NCBI RefSeq assembly: GCF_014644555.1
Contig: NZ_BMKX01000001.1
Location: forward strand, 372,001-436,000
Direction of reading: 5' to 3'
Length of the DNA: 64,000 nucleotides
Source: Glutamicibacter ardleyensis
GTDB taxonomy: Bacteria; Actinomycetota; Actinomycetes; Actinomycetales; Micrococcaceae
Each line of letters opens with the position of its first letter. Position 1 is the first letter of the stretch. Made by a program: the position numbers and the translations under genes. The notes beneath the pieces are model-generated. The model was not told where the DNA came from. It searched no databases and worked only from the letters and a program-made list of their open reading frames with translations. Below, one piece after another: positions 55,128 through 64,000 of this stretch.

Positions 55128-55901
55128 TTAGAACTCGAAGTCGCTCAAGGGTGAGTCCCCGCCGAAGTTTCCTCCGGCGCCGCCGAGGAAGTCACCAAAG
55201 GTCCCGCCTGCTTGGTCGGCGAACCCCTCGCCGGCCGCCGAGAATTGCTCTCCGGCTCCCGCTACGGTCTCCCCGAGGCCCTCTGCCATCGAACCGAATT
55301 CTTCGCCAATTCCGGCGAAGCCATCGAGCAGCGGGCCGGCGATCGCGGTGCCGATGAACGCGCCTGCCACGCCACCGAGCAGACCGATTCCCAGTCCCCC
55401 GGCAGCCCCGGCGGCCATTGAACCCATCGATTTTCGACCCGCGCTGCCCTGGCCTGAACCACCCTGGCCCAGGATCCGCTCCATGAAGCCGGGCTGGGAA
55501 ACCTCCGCGCGAGTGGCCGCGCGCGCCAAATCCTGGGGGTCCTGCGTGGCCGGACGTTCGGTGGCCGGCAATTGCGCGGACAATTCGCCATGCAACAGCT
55601 CGCGCTGCTGGGGAGTTAGCCGGGCAAAGGCCTCGGTGTGAGCGCGTTCCATATCCTGCGGCGGAGCGGTGCGCAGCATGTAGCGGTACTTCTCCACCGC
55701 CGCCTGATCCTCGCGCGAGGCGGAGGTGCGGCGGGCATCGGAAGCGTGAGCCTGCGGCTGCCGGTAGCCCTGGTTGTTTTGGTTGTACTGGTTATTTTGG
55801 TTGTTTTGGCCGCCCTGCGAGGTGCGCTGGTTCAGTTGCTCACGCACGTACTCGCCGGCAAGCTGCTTGCCCTTGCGCAGTAATTTGTCGAACAGTGCCA
55901 C
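55128..55901 (-). CDS. Hypothetical protein, Asn/Gln-repeat and Gly-rich
   Basis: A 257-residue protein. The N-terminus (MALFDKLLRKGKQLAGEYV) is a basic helix, followed by a low-complexity NQNNQYNQNNQ-type tract (about 33-45). Residues about 65-130 form a conserved-looking helical part (YRYMLRTAPPQDMERAH, RLTPQQRELLHGEL). A Gly/Ala hydrophobic stretch (about 160-195) could enter a membrane, and the tail is Gly/Phe-rich. Function unknown. Confidence 0.65.
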   Translation of the reverse strand: MALFDKLLRKGKQLAGEYVREQLNQRTSQGGQNNQNNQYNQNNQGYRQPQAHASDARRTSASREDQAAVEKYRYMLRTAPPQDMERAHTEAFARLTPQQRELLHGELSAQLPATERPATQDPQDLARAATRAEVSQPGFMERILGQGGSGQGSAGRKSMGSMAAGAAGGLGIGLLGGVAGAFIGTAIAGPLLDGFAGIGEEFGSMAEGLGETVAGAGEQFSAAGEGFADQAGGTFGDFLGGAGGNFGGDSPLSDFEF

Positions 55902-55962
55902 GAAGCGGCCTCCTAGTGATCGGGCGACGGCGCAATAGCTACCGTCTTGCCTTGCTTAACTC

Positions 55963-57453
55963 CTAGCCTGCCCGCGAAGTTCCCGCCGTATCGTGAGACA
56001 ACTCTCGCTCGCCGCGTTGTGGGCTGAACACCCCCGGCCCGTGACGCCAACGGTAATACCCCAGGCAGGCCAGCGTGAACGGAATACCAAACCAGAGCGC
56101 GGGGCGCTGCACCGGGTCGAACCCGACGCCGATCAGGGAGATCGTGAGCAAGATGAGCGCAATAATGGGGAGGACCGGGAACCACGGCGCCCGGTACGGC
56201 AAGCTGGTGGTATTTCCATAAACCCGGACATGGTGGCGCCGGAAGGAAAGATGCGAGGCGCAGATGACGATCCAGACCGCCACCACTGCGAACCCCGAAA
56301 TGGACACGAGAGCCAGAAACAGCGAGCCGGGCGCGATGACGCTGGAGAGTAACGAGGCCAAGCCACCGAGTATTGACAGGCTCAGCGCCAGCATCGGCAC
56401 CGCCCGGCGGTTGGTTTTGGACAAGATCTTCGGCGCCTGACCTGCGAGCCCCATGGAATGCAGCATCCGCGAGCACGAATAGAGCCCCGAGTTTCCGGCC
56501 GAAAGCAGGGCGGTGATGATCACGAAGTTCATAATGTCCGCTCCGCCAGGCAGCCCGGCGGCATCAAACACGGTGACAAATGGGCTCTCATCGGTCCCCG
56601 CCTCGGAGAAGGGTACGATCGCCGCAATCACCACGATCGCCCCAATGAAGAACACCGCCAGGCGCACCACCGCGGTACGGATCGCCCGCGGAATGCTGCG
56701 CTGTGGATCTTTAGCCTCCCCGGCGGCCACGCCGATCAATTCCGTGCCGCTAAATGCGTAGAACACCGCCAGTATGGTGACCAGCACGCCGCTGAATCCC
56801 ATCGGGAATAACCCCTGACCGGTGCGGAAATTCGCGAAGCCGAGGGGTCCTGCGTCGCTTACCGGGTTAAGCCCGATCAGCGTTGCGGCGCCGACCACGA
56901 TCACCACCAGCACCGCCGCCACCTTGATCAGCGAAAACCAGAATTCGGTTTCGGCAAAAACGCGGGAGGATATCGCGTTGAGCGTGAACAGCAACGTAGC
57001 GAAGGCCAGGGACCACACCCACACAGGCACCTCGGGAAACCAGCGCTGCATCGAAATGCCCGATGCGGTGAATTCGCTGGCCAGCGCCACCGCCCAGCAC
57101 ATCCAGTACAGCCAGGCCGTCGCAAAACCCCAGGCTGGGCCCAGATCGCGGGTGGCGTGAGCGTGAAATCCGCCGGCCACCGGATGACGTGCCGAAAGCT
57201 CCCCGAGCCCACTCATCACCATGTAGGCGACCAGCGCGCCGACGGTGTAGGCCAGCACCGCGCCCAACGGTCCGGCCTGCGCAATGGTGTATCCGGAGGA
57301 GACGAACAGCCCCGAACCGATCACCCCACCCAGCGCGATCATGACCAGGTGGCGCGAGGTCATGGATCGGCGCAGCCCGCTCGCCTCCGGCTGGTGCTGC
57401 GGCGGGTGCTGCGGCGGGGTCTTTTCCGCGTGGCCTTGGCTCAGCTGACTCAT
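55963..57453 (-). CDS. mmuP: S-methylmethionine permease-like APC transporter
   Basis: A 496-residue amino-acid permease with about 12 TM segments. MTSRHLVMIALGGVIGSGLF is the signature after a Pro/His-rich N-terminal tail, and ELSARHPVAGGFHAHATRDL follows. FYAFSGTELIGVAAGEAKDP is the conserved TM6 loop. The divergent neighbour is a homocysteine S-methyltransferase, which is the mmuP-mmuM pairing; on its own the protein could be any APC permease. Confidence 0.75.
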   Translation of the reverse strand: MSQLSQGHAEKTPPQHPPQHQPEASGLRRSMTSRHLVMIALGGVIGSGLFVSSGYTIAQAGPLGAVLAYTVGALVAYMVMSGLGELSARHPVAGGFHAHATRDLGPAWGFATAWLYWMCWAVALASEFTASGISMQRWFPEVPVWVWSLAFATLLFTLNAISSRVFAETEFWFSLIKVAAVLVVIVVGAATLIGLNPVSDAGPLGFANFRTGQGLFPMGFSGVLVTILAVFYAFSGTELIGVAAGEAKDPQRSIPRAIRTAVVRLAVFFIGAIVVIAAIVPFSEAGTDESPFVTVFDAAGLPGGADIMNFVIITALLSAGNSGLYSCSRMLHSMGLAGQAPKILSKTNRRAVPMLALSLSILGGLASLLSSVIAPGSLFLALVSISGFAVVAVWIVICASHLSFRRHHVRVYGNTTSLPYRAPWFPVLPIIALILLTISLIGVGFDPVQRPALWFGIPFTLACLGYYRWRHGPGVFSPQRGERELSHDTAGTSRAG

Positions 57454-57526
57454 CGGGCTCCTGGGGCGTAGTGAAAAGGTGAATGCGCTTCAGAATATCG
57501 ATCCGGGCCCTGCTGCCCGTCGGTGT

Positions 57527-57556
57527 TTGTCATGTTCGTTCATACGGCGTTATAGT
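57527..57556 (+). promoter_or_regulatory. Candidate sigma-70-type promoter of mmuM
   Basis: TTGTCA (57527-57532) and TATAGT (57551-57556) with an 18-base spacer. The -10 ends 35 bases before the GTG start of mmuM, in the 138-base spacer shared with mmuP. Confidence 0.5.
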
Positions 57557-57591
57557 CGGTCATCGAACCGTTAGCGCGGTACCCTCGGAGC

Positions 57592-58581
57592 GTGAATATT
57601 CCACCTCAGCCCAGCAATTTCAGCGACGCGCTCAACTCCACAAGCGGTGCCCCGCTGATCCTCGACGGTGGCCTCGGGACCCATCTGGCGGACCGCGGAA
57701 ACGACGTGACCGGCGAGCTCTGGTCCGCGCAGATCCTCAAACAGGCCCCTGCCGAGGTACGTGCCGCCCATGAGGACTTCTTCGCCGCCGGCGCGCAACT
57801 GGCCACGAGTTGCTCCTACCAGGTCAGTTTTGCGGGTCTATCCCGAGTTAATGGCGACGCCGATGCGGAGGCAACCGCAGCCGAGGTCAAAAACCTGTTG
57901 TTAGCCAGCGTGCGACTGGCGCGCGAGGCGGCGCAGTTAGCTGTCGGTTCGACTACCGGCTCAACTGCCCGCTGGGTCGCCGCATCGGTGGGACCCTATG
58001 GTGCAGGCCCGGGAGCTGGAACCGAATACGACGGAGCCTATGGGCTGAGCACCGCACAATTGACCGGGTGGCACCGCGACCGGTTTGAAATTCTTGCCGA
58101 GTCCGGAGCGGACGCGATCATCTGTGAAACCGTGCCGAGCCTATCCGAGGTGCACGCGCTGAGCGCTTTGGCGGCGCAAGCTCAGATTCCGGTGCTGCTC
58201 AGCCTCACCGTGCGCGCCAGCACCGAGGACGCAGCGGTGGTGTTGGGGGACGGCAGTGACTTGCGCCAGGTGGCCCGGATCGTGCAGGATTCCGGTGTTT
58301 TTGCGGGCCTCGGGGTCAACTGCTGCCCCGTTCCGCTCGCGGTTTCTGCGCTGAAACTGTTCGCCCAGGAAACAGATCTGCCACTGTTGGCTTACCCCAA
58401 CAGCGCTGAGATTTGGGATCGCGAGGCGCGCCGCTGGGTTCCGGGAACCGCACACAGCGACCTACCCGGCGCGGTACCCGAACTGATCGACGCCGGCGCC
58501 AAACTAATCGGCGGGTGTTGCAGGGTCGGGCCGGAGCAGATATCACGGGTCAAACACGAGGTTCAACGCCGCGGGTACTAA
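57592..58581 (+). CDS. mmuM: Homocysteine S-methyltransferase
   Basis: A 329-residue barrel enzyme that moves a methyl group from S-methylmethionine to homocysteine, giving two methionines. LILDGGLGTHLADRG begins the barrel. The zinc ligands are Cys244 in GVNCCP and Cys309/Cys310 in GGCCRVGP. Start is GTG 57592 after GGAG. The last 32 bases overlap the convergent xdhC gene. Confidence 0.88.
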   Translation: MNIPPQPSNFSDALNSTSGAPLILDGGLGTHLADRGNDVTGELWSAQILKQAPAEVRAAHEDFFAAGAQLATSCSYQVSFAGLSRVNGDADAEATAAEVKNLLLASVRLAREAAQLAVGSTTGSTARWVAASVGPYGAGPGAGTEYDGAYGLSTAQLTGWHRDRFEILAESGADAIICETVPSLSEVHALSALAAQAQIPVLLSLTVRASTEDAAVVLGDGSDLRQVARIVQDSGVFAGLGVNCCPVPLAVSALKLFAQETDLPLLAYPNSAEIWDREARRWVPGTAHSDLPGAVPELIDAGAKLIGGCCRVGPEQISRVKHEVQRRGY

Positions 58582-59374
58582 CTTGGGGCGATCCCACGCG
58601 TTGTAGCAACTGCGCGGCCACGCTGAGCGCGATCATCGCCGGGTCCTTGCCAGGCATCTCGCGCAGTCCGATCGGGCAGCTAATTTGTTGGATCTGTGCC
58701 TGATCGTGCCCGCTGGCGGCAAGGTTCTTCTCGAAGCGCACCCACTTGGCGCGCGAGCCGATCAGCCCGATGGAGCCGAGCCCCCGATGCGCCAGCGCCG
58801 CATCGCACAGGTGAAAATCCTCGGCATGATCGTGCGTCATGATCACCACGTGCGCGCCGTCGGGTAACTGCGCGATGACCTGTTCGCCGATCACCGCCAG
58901 CTGCGCGTGCACCCGGGCCACGGCGGGTTCAAGCACGTGCAGTTCGGCCAGGAATTCGGGGCGCGAATCACTCAGATACAGCTCCAGATCGTGCCGGGAC
59001 AGGATGCGCGCAAGTTCCAGCCCGACGTGCCCGATCCCGAAGATCGCGATGACCGCCGGCACCGGCATGGGTTCGAGCAACACGCTAATTTCTCCCCCGC
59101 AGCACTGGCGCCCATAGTGCCCGTTCGCCTTATCGCTCAGCTGCAGGCTCAGGCTTTGCGGTTCGCGCTGAAGTTGCGCGAGCATTTCTTGCGCGCGGTT
59201 GATGACCACCATCTCCAGGTTGCCGCCGCCGATGGTCCCGAAGGATTCGTGCGCGGCGATCACCATCTTCGTTCCGACCTCCCGCGGAGCGTGCCCGCGC
59301 ACGGTGGTAATGGTGGCAAGTACCGCGGCCCGGCGTTGCTCACGCAGCGCGGTGAGCGCACTGAGCCAGATCAT
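58550..59374 (-). CDS. xdhC: Xanthine dehydrogenase accessory protein XdhC
   Basis: A 274-residue maturation factor that binds molybdenum cofactor, helps sulfurate it and delivers it to XdhB. VGTKMVIAAHESFGTIGGGNLE is the XdhC N-terminal domain, and IFGIGHVGLELARIL is the Rossmann motif of the second. RQCCGGEISVLLEP has the conserved Cys pair. Overlaps xdhB by 4 bases and runs 32 bases into mmuM. Confidence 0.88.
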   Translation of the reverse strand: MIWLSALTALREQRRAAVLATITTVRGHAPREVGTKMVIAAHESFGTIGGGNLEMVVINRAQEMLAQLQREPQSLSLQLSDKANGHYGRQCCGGEISVLLEPMPVPAVIAIFGIGHVGLELARILSRHDLELYLSDSRPEFLAELHVLEPAVARVHAQLAVIGEQVIAQLPDGAHVVIMTHDHAEDFHLCDAALAHRGLGSIGLIGSRAKWVRFEKNLAASGHDQAQIQQISCPIGLREMPGKDPAMIALSVAAQLLQRVGSPQVSTRGVEPRV

Positions 59375-61707
59375 GAGCCGGGGTTCCGCACGGTGTCGAT
59401 CGCCCAGAACACCGCTTCCGGAGTCGCCGGAGACGCCAGCGGCACCGACCGCCCGGAGGCGCCGAACTCGGCGATGGCCTGGCGCAACGCCTCACGCACC
59501 GAGAAGGCGAGCATCAGTGGCGGTTCGCCCACCGCCTTGGATCCGTACACCGCACCCTCTTCATGTGCCTTGTCCAGCAGGTTCACGTTGAACACCTCGG
59601 GCATCTCGGAGAAGCTCGGGATCTTGTAGGTGCTGGCCGCTTGGGTGGCAACCCGTCCACGGCCCGGACCATCGGAGGTATCCCAGCGCAGGTCTTCCAA
59701 GGTCAACCAGCCGGTGCCCTGCACAAATCCACCCTCGATCTGCCCCAGATCTACCAGCGGCGAAAGCGAATCCCCCACGTCATGGACGATGTCCACACGA
59801 CGCAGCACGTAGGATCCGTCAAAACTGCTCACCTCCACTTCACTGGCGGCCACCCCGTAGGAGAAGTACTTGAACGGACTGCCGGTCATCCGCGCCAGAT
59901 CCCAGTGCAGTCCCTCGGTTCGGTAGTACCCGGCGGCCGACAGCTGAATGCGCTGCATGTAGGCCTCACGTACGACCTCGCTCCACTCCAGCTCGTCGCG
60001 TTTGCCCAACGCGGTGATCTTGCCCTGGGCAAAACGGATATCTTGCGCCGGGACCCCCAACTTGCCGGCCGCTACCGCAGCCAACCGGGCCTGGATCTGC
60101 TCACAGGCGTCCTTCACCGCACCGCCGTTCAGGTCGCTGCCCGAACTGGCGGCGGTGGCCGAGGTATTGGGCACCTTATCGGTACGTGTCGGAGCGATGC
60201 GCACCTTGGACAGCGGCACGCCCAAGGCGGTGGCGGCCACCTGCAGCATCTTGGTATGCAGGCCCTGGCCCATTTCGGTGCCGCCGTGATTGACCAGCAC
60301 CGAACCGTCCTTATACACCAGCACCAGTGCGCCACCCTGGTTAAAGGCGGTGAGGTTAAAGGAGATGCCGAATTTCACCGGCGTCATCGCCAGCGCCCGC
60401 TTGCTGTAGTGATTGTTGGTGTTGAACTGGGCAATTTCCGCTTCGCGCCGTGCCACGTCTGCCGAGTCGAGGACCTGCTGCCAGGCGGCATCAATGCGTT
60501 CGGGATGCCTCACCGGCTGGTAGTAAGGGGTGTCCTGTCCCTCGGTGTAGAAGTTGCGCCGGCGCAGTTCCCTGGCCTCCAAGCCCAGTTGCGGGGCTAC
60601 CCGGCCGAGGATATCTTCCATCACCAGCATGCCCTGCGGACCGCCGAAGCCACGAAACGCGGTCTGCGAGGTCTTATGGCATTTGGCCACGCGCCCGTTG
60701 ACCCGGATATTCGGGATCCAATAGGAATTGTCGATATGGCACATCGCGCGGGTCAGCACCGGTTCTGACAGGTCCAGGCTCCACCCGCCGTCGGCGGTCA
60801 GCTGGGCCTGCAGGGCTAGAATCTTGCCGCCCTGGTCGAACCCGATTTTCCAGGTCGCATAGAATCCGTGGCGTTTGCCGGTCATGGTCATGTCCAGGTT
60901 GCGATCCAGCCGCACCCGCACCGGACGCCCGGTGAGCACCGCGCCCAGGGCCGCCAGCGCGGCGTAGCCATGGGGCTGCATTTCCTTTCCGCCGAATCCC
61001 CCGCCCATGCGCAAAACCTGCACGGTCACCTCGTGGGCGCCGATGCCGAGCACATGCGAGACGATGTCCTGGGTCTCGGTGGGATGCTGGGTGGAGCAGT
61101 GGACCATAATCTGCCCGCTCTCATCGACCAGGGCCAGCGAGTTCTGGGTTTCCAGGTAGAAGTGCTCCTGCCCGGCGAACTCGAAGTCGCCCTCGAAAAC
61201 ATGGGTCGCCTGCGCAAAGGCGGCTTGCGGGTCACCCTTGGCGATCTCGGGCTGGATGCCGTGGAAGCTCTTGGCCGCGATCGCATCCTTGATGGTGATC
61301 AGCGAGTCCAGCGGCTCGTAGTCCACGCGCACCGCCTTGGCCCCGGCCTTGGCCGCTTCCAGATCTTCGCCCAGTACCCACGCCACCGGCTGGCCGAAGA
61401 ACATCACCTCGTCCACCGGGAGCAAGGGTTCGTCATGCTTGGCGCCCTGGTCGTTGACCCCGGGAATGTCCTGTGCGGTGATCACCCGGATGACTCCGGG
61501 AACCTGCTGCGCCGCGCTGGTATCCAGGCCCAGGATTTTTCCATGCGCGCAGGTGGACTGCACCGGGTAGGCGTGCAGGACCTCGGTGAGCCGCGCGGCG
61601 AGGTCATCGGTGTACAGTGCGGTGCCCGTAACGTGAGCGGCCGCGGATTCATGACGGTGACGCTGGCCGACCACCGGTGCGTCGGGGCGTTGGGATAGCT
61701 GGCTCAT
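59371..61707 (-). CDS. xdhB: Xanthine dehydrogenase molybdopterin-binding subunit
   Basis: A 778-residue large subunit oxidising hypoxanthine and xanthine to urate. RVLRMGGGFGGKEMQPHGYAA (read in two pieces) is the molybdopterin-binding segment; FRGFGGPQG and GGTEMGQGLHTKMLQVAA are also cofactor motifs. VYGSKAVGEPPLMLAFSV near the C-terminus includes the catalytic Glu of the GEPP motif. The wording matches XdhB rather than aldehyde oxidases. Operon order xdhA-xdhB-xdhC with 4-base overlaps. Confidence 0.92.
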   Translation of the reverse strand: MSQLSQRPDAPVVGQRHRHESAAAHVTGTALYTDDLAARLTEVLHAYPVQSTCAHGKILGLDTSAAQQVPGVIRVITAQDIPGVNDQGAKHDEPLLPVDEVMFFGQPVAWVLGEDLEAAKAGAKAVRVDYEPLDSLITIKDAIAAKSFHGIQPEIAKGDPQAAFAQATHVFEGDFEFAGQEHFYLETQNSLALVDESGQIMVHCSTQHPTETQDIVSHVLGIGAHEVTVQVLRMGGGFGGKEMQPHGYAALAALGAVLTGRPVRVRLDRNLDMTMTGKRHGFYATWKIGFDQGGKILALQAQLTADGGWSLDLSEPVLTRAMCHIDNSYWIPNIRVNGRVAKCHKTSQTAFRGFGGPQGMLVMEDILGRVAPQLGLEARELRRRNFYTEGQDTPYYQPVRHPERIDAAWQQVLDSADVARREAEIAQFNTNNHYSKRALAMTPVKFGISFNLTAFNQGGALVLVYKDGSVLVNHGGTEMGQGLHTKMLQVAATALGVPLSKVRIAPTRTDKVPNTSATAASSGSDLNGGAVKDACEQIQARLAAVAAGKLGVPAQDIRFAQGKITALGKRDELEWSEVVREAYMQRIQLSAAGYYRTEGLHWDLARMTGSPFKYFSYGVAASEVEVSSFDGSYVLRRVDIVHDVGDSLSPLVDLGQIEGGFVQGTGWLTLEDLRWDTSDGPGRGRVATQAASTYKIPSFSEMPEVFNVNLLDKAHEEGAVYGSKAVGEPPLMLAFSVREALRQAIAEFGASGRSVPLASPATPEAVFWAIDTVRNPGS

Positions 61708-63209
61708 GAGTTCTGCTCCTGTCCCGCGCCCGAGCGGCGCGCAAGCTGCTGGGCATAGAACCGTTCAAGTGAGGAGGCCAGCATGGCCTTGCGGTAGTCC
61801 GCACTGGCACGGTGGTCATCCATCGGGGTTCCTTCGTGGCCCATGGTGTGCGCCGCGGCCCGGATGGTTTCCAGGTTCCACGGTTTACCTTCGAGCATGG
61901 CTTCGGTTGCCACGGCGCGCAGCGGGGTCGCGGCTACGCCGCCCAGCCCAATCCGCGCCTCGGTGATCATGCCGTCCGCCACCGTGAGCGCATAGCCGAT
62001 GGCTACCGAGGAGATGTCGTCGAAGCGCCGCTTGGCAATCTTCTGGAAGCTGGTCAGCGGCGCCAACGGCAGCGGGATGCGGATCGCGGTGATCATCTCC
62101 CCCGGCTCGCGCACGGTCTGCCGGTAGCCGGTGAAATAGTCCTCCAGCGCCACCACCCGATTGCCGCGGATGCTGGAAAGCACCAGCTCGGCGGCCAGCG
62201 CCAGCAGTGCCGGCGGGGTGTCGCCAATGGGTGAGCCGGTGCCCAGGTTCCCGCCGATACTCGCGCTATTGCGGATCAGCCGCGAGGCGAACTGCCCGAA
62301 GAGCGCGGAGAGCAGCGGAACCTTCCCGGCCAGCTTGCGTTCCAGCTCGCTCAGGGTGCAGCCGGAGCCGAGTTCCAGGTACCGCTCGTTCCAGTGGATC
62401 TGGCGCAGCTCGTGCAGCCGGTCGATGGCCAGCACCGAGCGGGCGCGGGCGCCCTTAATGTTGACCTCCACACCCCAGTCGGTGCCGCCGGCCACCAGCA
62501 CGCTCTCTGGTTCGGCGGCCAGGATCTGCAAAACCTGGTCCAGGTCCGCAGGACGGCGGAAACGGCCCAACGCCCCGGTGGGGGTATCGGCGCGCTGGAT
62601 GTCGGTGGCCACCGGCGCCGGGGCCCGGTGCTGGGTCCGGGCTGCCAGCTGGTCGTCCCCGGCAGGGTCGCCCAGCGCGTAGGCGGCGTCGCGGATCGGG
62701 CGGTATCCGGTGCAGCGGCAGAGATTGCCCGACAATGCGTGCAGGTCGAATCCATTCGGTCCGCACTCGTGCGCCCCGCCATCGCCCGCGCTGACTGCGG
62801 GGGTGCCGGTTCGCTCGGGGCGGTAGTATTCGGCGGCCATGGAGCAGACGAATCCGGGGGTGCAATAACCGCACTGGGATCCGCCGCGGTTGGCCATCTC
62901 TTCCTGCACCGGATGCAGGTCCGCGACGCTGCCCAGCCCTTCGGAGGTGATGATTTCCTGGCCGTCGAGCGATGCGGCCGGCAGCAGGCAGGCGTTCAAA
63001 GCCGTCCACCTGCTACCTTCCCCATCGCTGCGGGCCACCAGGATCGAGCAGGCGCCGCACTCGCCCTCGGCACAGCCTTCCTTGCATCCGATCAATTGCT
63101 GCCCGCGCAGGAAATCCAGCGCGTTGGTATGTGGTGGCCCGTCGAATTCCCGGACCGTTCCATTGACCGTAACCAGGCATTTTGTCTCTTGCGTTGCCTC
63201 GGCGCTCAT
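61704..63209 (-). CDS. xdhA: Xanthine dehydrogenase FeS/FAD subunit
   Basis: A 501-residue small subunit. The first [2Fe-2S] cluster uses Cys46, Cys51 and Cys54 in GCAEGECGACS; the second uses CGYCTPG and CRCTGYRPI. The FAD domain (about 215-400) includes VAGGTDWGVEVN and ASIGGNLGTGSPIGD. It relays electrons from the molybdenum site to FAD and NAD. AGGAGGTG precedes ATG 63209 at eight bases, so the longer frame to 63311 is not the start. Confidence 0.92.
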   Translation of the reverse strand: MSAEATQETKCLVTVNGTVREFDGPPHTNALDFLRGQQLIGCKEGCAEGECGACSILVARSDGEGSRWTALNACLLPAASLDGQEIITSEGLGSVADLHPVQEEMANRGGSQCGYCTPGFVCSMAAEYYRPERTGTPAVSAGDGGAHECGPNGFDLHALSGNLCRCTGYRPIRDAAYALGDPAGDDQLAARTQHRAPAPVATDIQRADTPTGALGRFRRPADLDQVLQILAAEPESVLVAGGTDWGVEVNIKGARARSVLAIDRLHELRQIHWNERYLELGSGCTLSELERKLAGKVPLLSALFGQFASRLIRNSASIGGNLGTGSPIGDTPPALLALAAELVLSSIRGNRVVALEDYFTGYRQTVREPGEMITAIRIPLPLAPLTSFQKIAKRRFDDISSVAIGYALTVADGMITEARIGLGGVAATPLRAVATEAMLEGKPWNLETIRAAAHTMGHEGTPMDDHRASADYRKAMLASSLERFYAQQLARRSGAGQEQNS

Positions 63210-63481
63210 GCCGCTGACACCTCCTGCGCCCGGGTATCGCCCGGCGCACCATGAATGAATTGGATGATGGGTGGGATCTGGCGCCCCGCCGGCGGTTTCA
63301 GGCTCGGCCAAGGTGCCGCCGCGTGCTGCGGCGGGGTCAGTCTCCGTGCGCGATCTGGCCCTTGGACCAGGCGAGGCATCCGCCCATGATTACCCTCCAG
63401 AATTCGGATCATTCATATCCATGCAATCCATCAAAGTGAGCCAACTCACCGTGGTGGATCCTTACTATAGCCCGTATCGAC

Positions 63482-64000
63482 TCAGGCCAGTAGGGCCGTG
63501 ATGGGACCTCGCGCGAAGTACACCAGGAAGCCCAATGCCACCACCCACAGCAGCGGGTGGATCTTGGCGTAGCGCCCGGCCGCGGTGTTCACCACCACCC
63601 AGGCGATGAACCCTGCGCCAATGCCGTTGGCAATGGAGTAGGTCAGCGGCATAGTGATCAGGGTGAGGAATGCCGGCATGGCGCTGGAGAACCGCTTGAA
63701 GTTGATCTCGCGGATCTGCGCGCACATCAAGGTGCCCACCAGAACCAGTGCCGCGGCGGCCACCTCGATGGGCACCACCGAGGTCAGCGGCGTGAAGAAC
63801 ATCGAACCCAGGAACAATACCCCGGTGATCACCGAAGCCAGCCCGGTGCGCGCCCCTTCCCCGATGCCTGCAGCCGAATCCACGTAGACGGTATTGGAGG
63901 AGGACGAGCCCATGCCGCCGGCCACCGCGCCCAGCCCCTCGACGACGAACGCGGCCTTCAACCGCGGGAAGGTGCCGTCCTTGCGGGCCAGCCCAGCATT
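63482..64000 (-). CDS. NCS2/AzgA-type purine permease (N-terminus beyond window)
   Basis: The frame runs off the right edge; about 173 C-terminal residues are visible with about five hydrophobic segments. SSSNTVYVDSAAGIGEGARTGLASV is the AzgA-family signature (read by key residues TVY, SAAG, ARTGL) of guanine/hypoxanthine permeases. With xdhABC beside it, it likely imports a purine for oxidation. It is read towards xdhA, 272 bases upstream of it. Confidence 0.85.
   Translation of the reverse strand, partial: NAGLARKDGTFPRLKAAFVVEGLGAVAGGMGSSSSNTVYVDSAAGIGEGARTGLASVITGVLFLGSMFFTPLTSVVPIEVAAAALVLVGTLMCAQIREINFKRFSSAMPAFLTLITMPLTYSIANGIGAGFIAWVVVNTAAGRYAKIHPLLWVVALGFLVYFARGPITALLA

Noticed and set aside
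1-64000. CRISPR arrays, tRNA or rRNA genes, integrase and att repeats
   Set aside because: None seen when reading both strands by eye; no regularly spaced repeats and no cloverleaf with a TTCGA arm. A tRNAscan run would be decisive.

Overview
The window is high-GC chromosomal DNA (63% GC in one hand-counted 60-base line at 34561). Gene content and style point to an actinobacterium of the Micrococcaceae, of the Arthrobacter/Glutamicibacter type: BkdABC, DUF222-HNH, DUF5129-like proteins, IclR with a CoA-transferase, and actinobacterial RBS and start-codon usage. No rRNA, tRNA, IS element, CRISPR array or replication origin was found by eye. Both ends cut a gene: a DHDPS-family aldolase on the left and an NCS2 purine permease on the right.

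Layout. 1-10.9 kb: acyl-CoA dehydrogenase, Nudix hydrolase, aldehyde dehydrogenase, a divergent HxlR regulator/NAD(P)-binding reductase pair, and a four-gene oligopeptide ABC transporter operon. 10.9-21 kb: long-chain acyl-CoA synthetase, EamA exporter with divergent LysR regulator, a NERD-helicase, a D-threonine-aldolase-like PLP enzyme, and an IclR-controlled CoA-transferase A/B plus thiolase operon. 21-24.4 kb: an overlapping operon of three unrelated phosphatase folds, and a KAS III enzyme. 32.2-37 kb: asparagine catabolism (GntR, L-asparaginase, aspartase, permease). 37-44 kb: lipoprotein, S9 peptidase, and a pair of DUF5129-like membrane proteins. 44-49 kb: branched-chain 2-oxoacid dehydrogenase E1a/E1b/E2 and an aminotransferase. 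49-58.6 kb: DUF360 membrane protein, DUF222-HNH protein, a WXG100-like/hydrolase pair, purB, and S-methylmethionine permease with homocysteine methyltransferase. 58.5-64 kb: xanthine dehydrogenase (xdhABC) with a purine permease, a purine salvage/catabolism unit.

The standout is a lower-GC island at about 24.4-32.2 kb (48% GC in one hand-counted 60-base line at 26401). It reads as an undescribed RiPP (ribosomally made, modified peptide) gene cluster. A 40-residue acidic precursor-like peptide ends in a short core carrying two Arg, an Asp and a terminal His. A strong hairpin follows, then six genes joined by 4-17 base overlaps: two JmjC/cupin oxygenases with C-terminal winged-helix-like regions, an arginase-family enzyme with an N-terminal region resembling a PqqD-like peptide-recognition (RRE) domain, an MFS exporter, an RsgA-type ribosome-associated GTPase, and a third JmjC oxygenase. 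The inferred chemistry is Arg-to-Orn conversion plus side-chain hydroxylation, with export by the MFS protein and possible ribosome-related self-protection by the extra RsgA. No conventional RiPP cyclase, radical SAM enzyme or leader peptidase is visible. Motifs, order and overlaps are read from the sequence; the pathway is inference.
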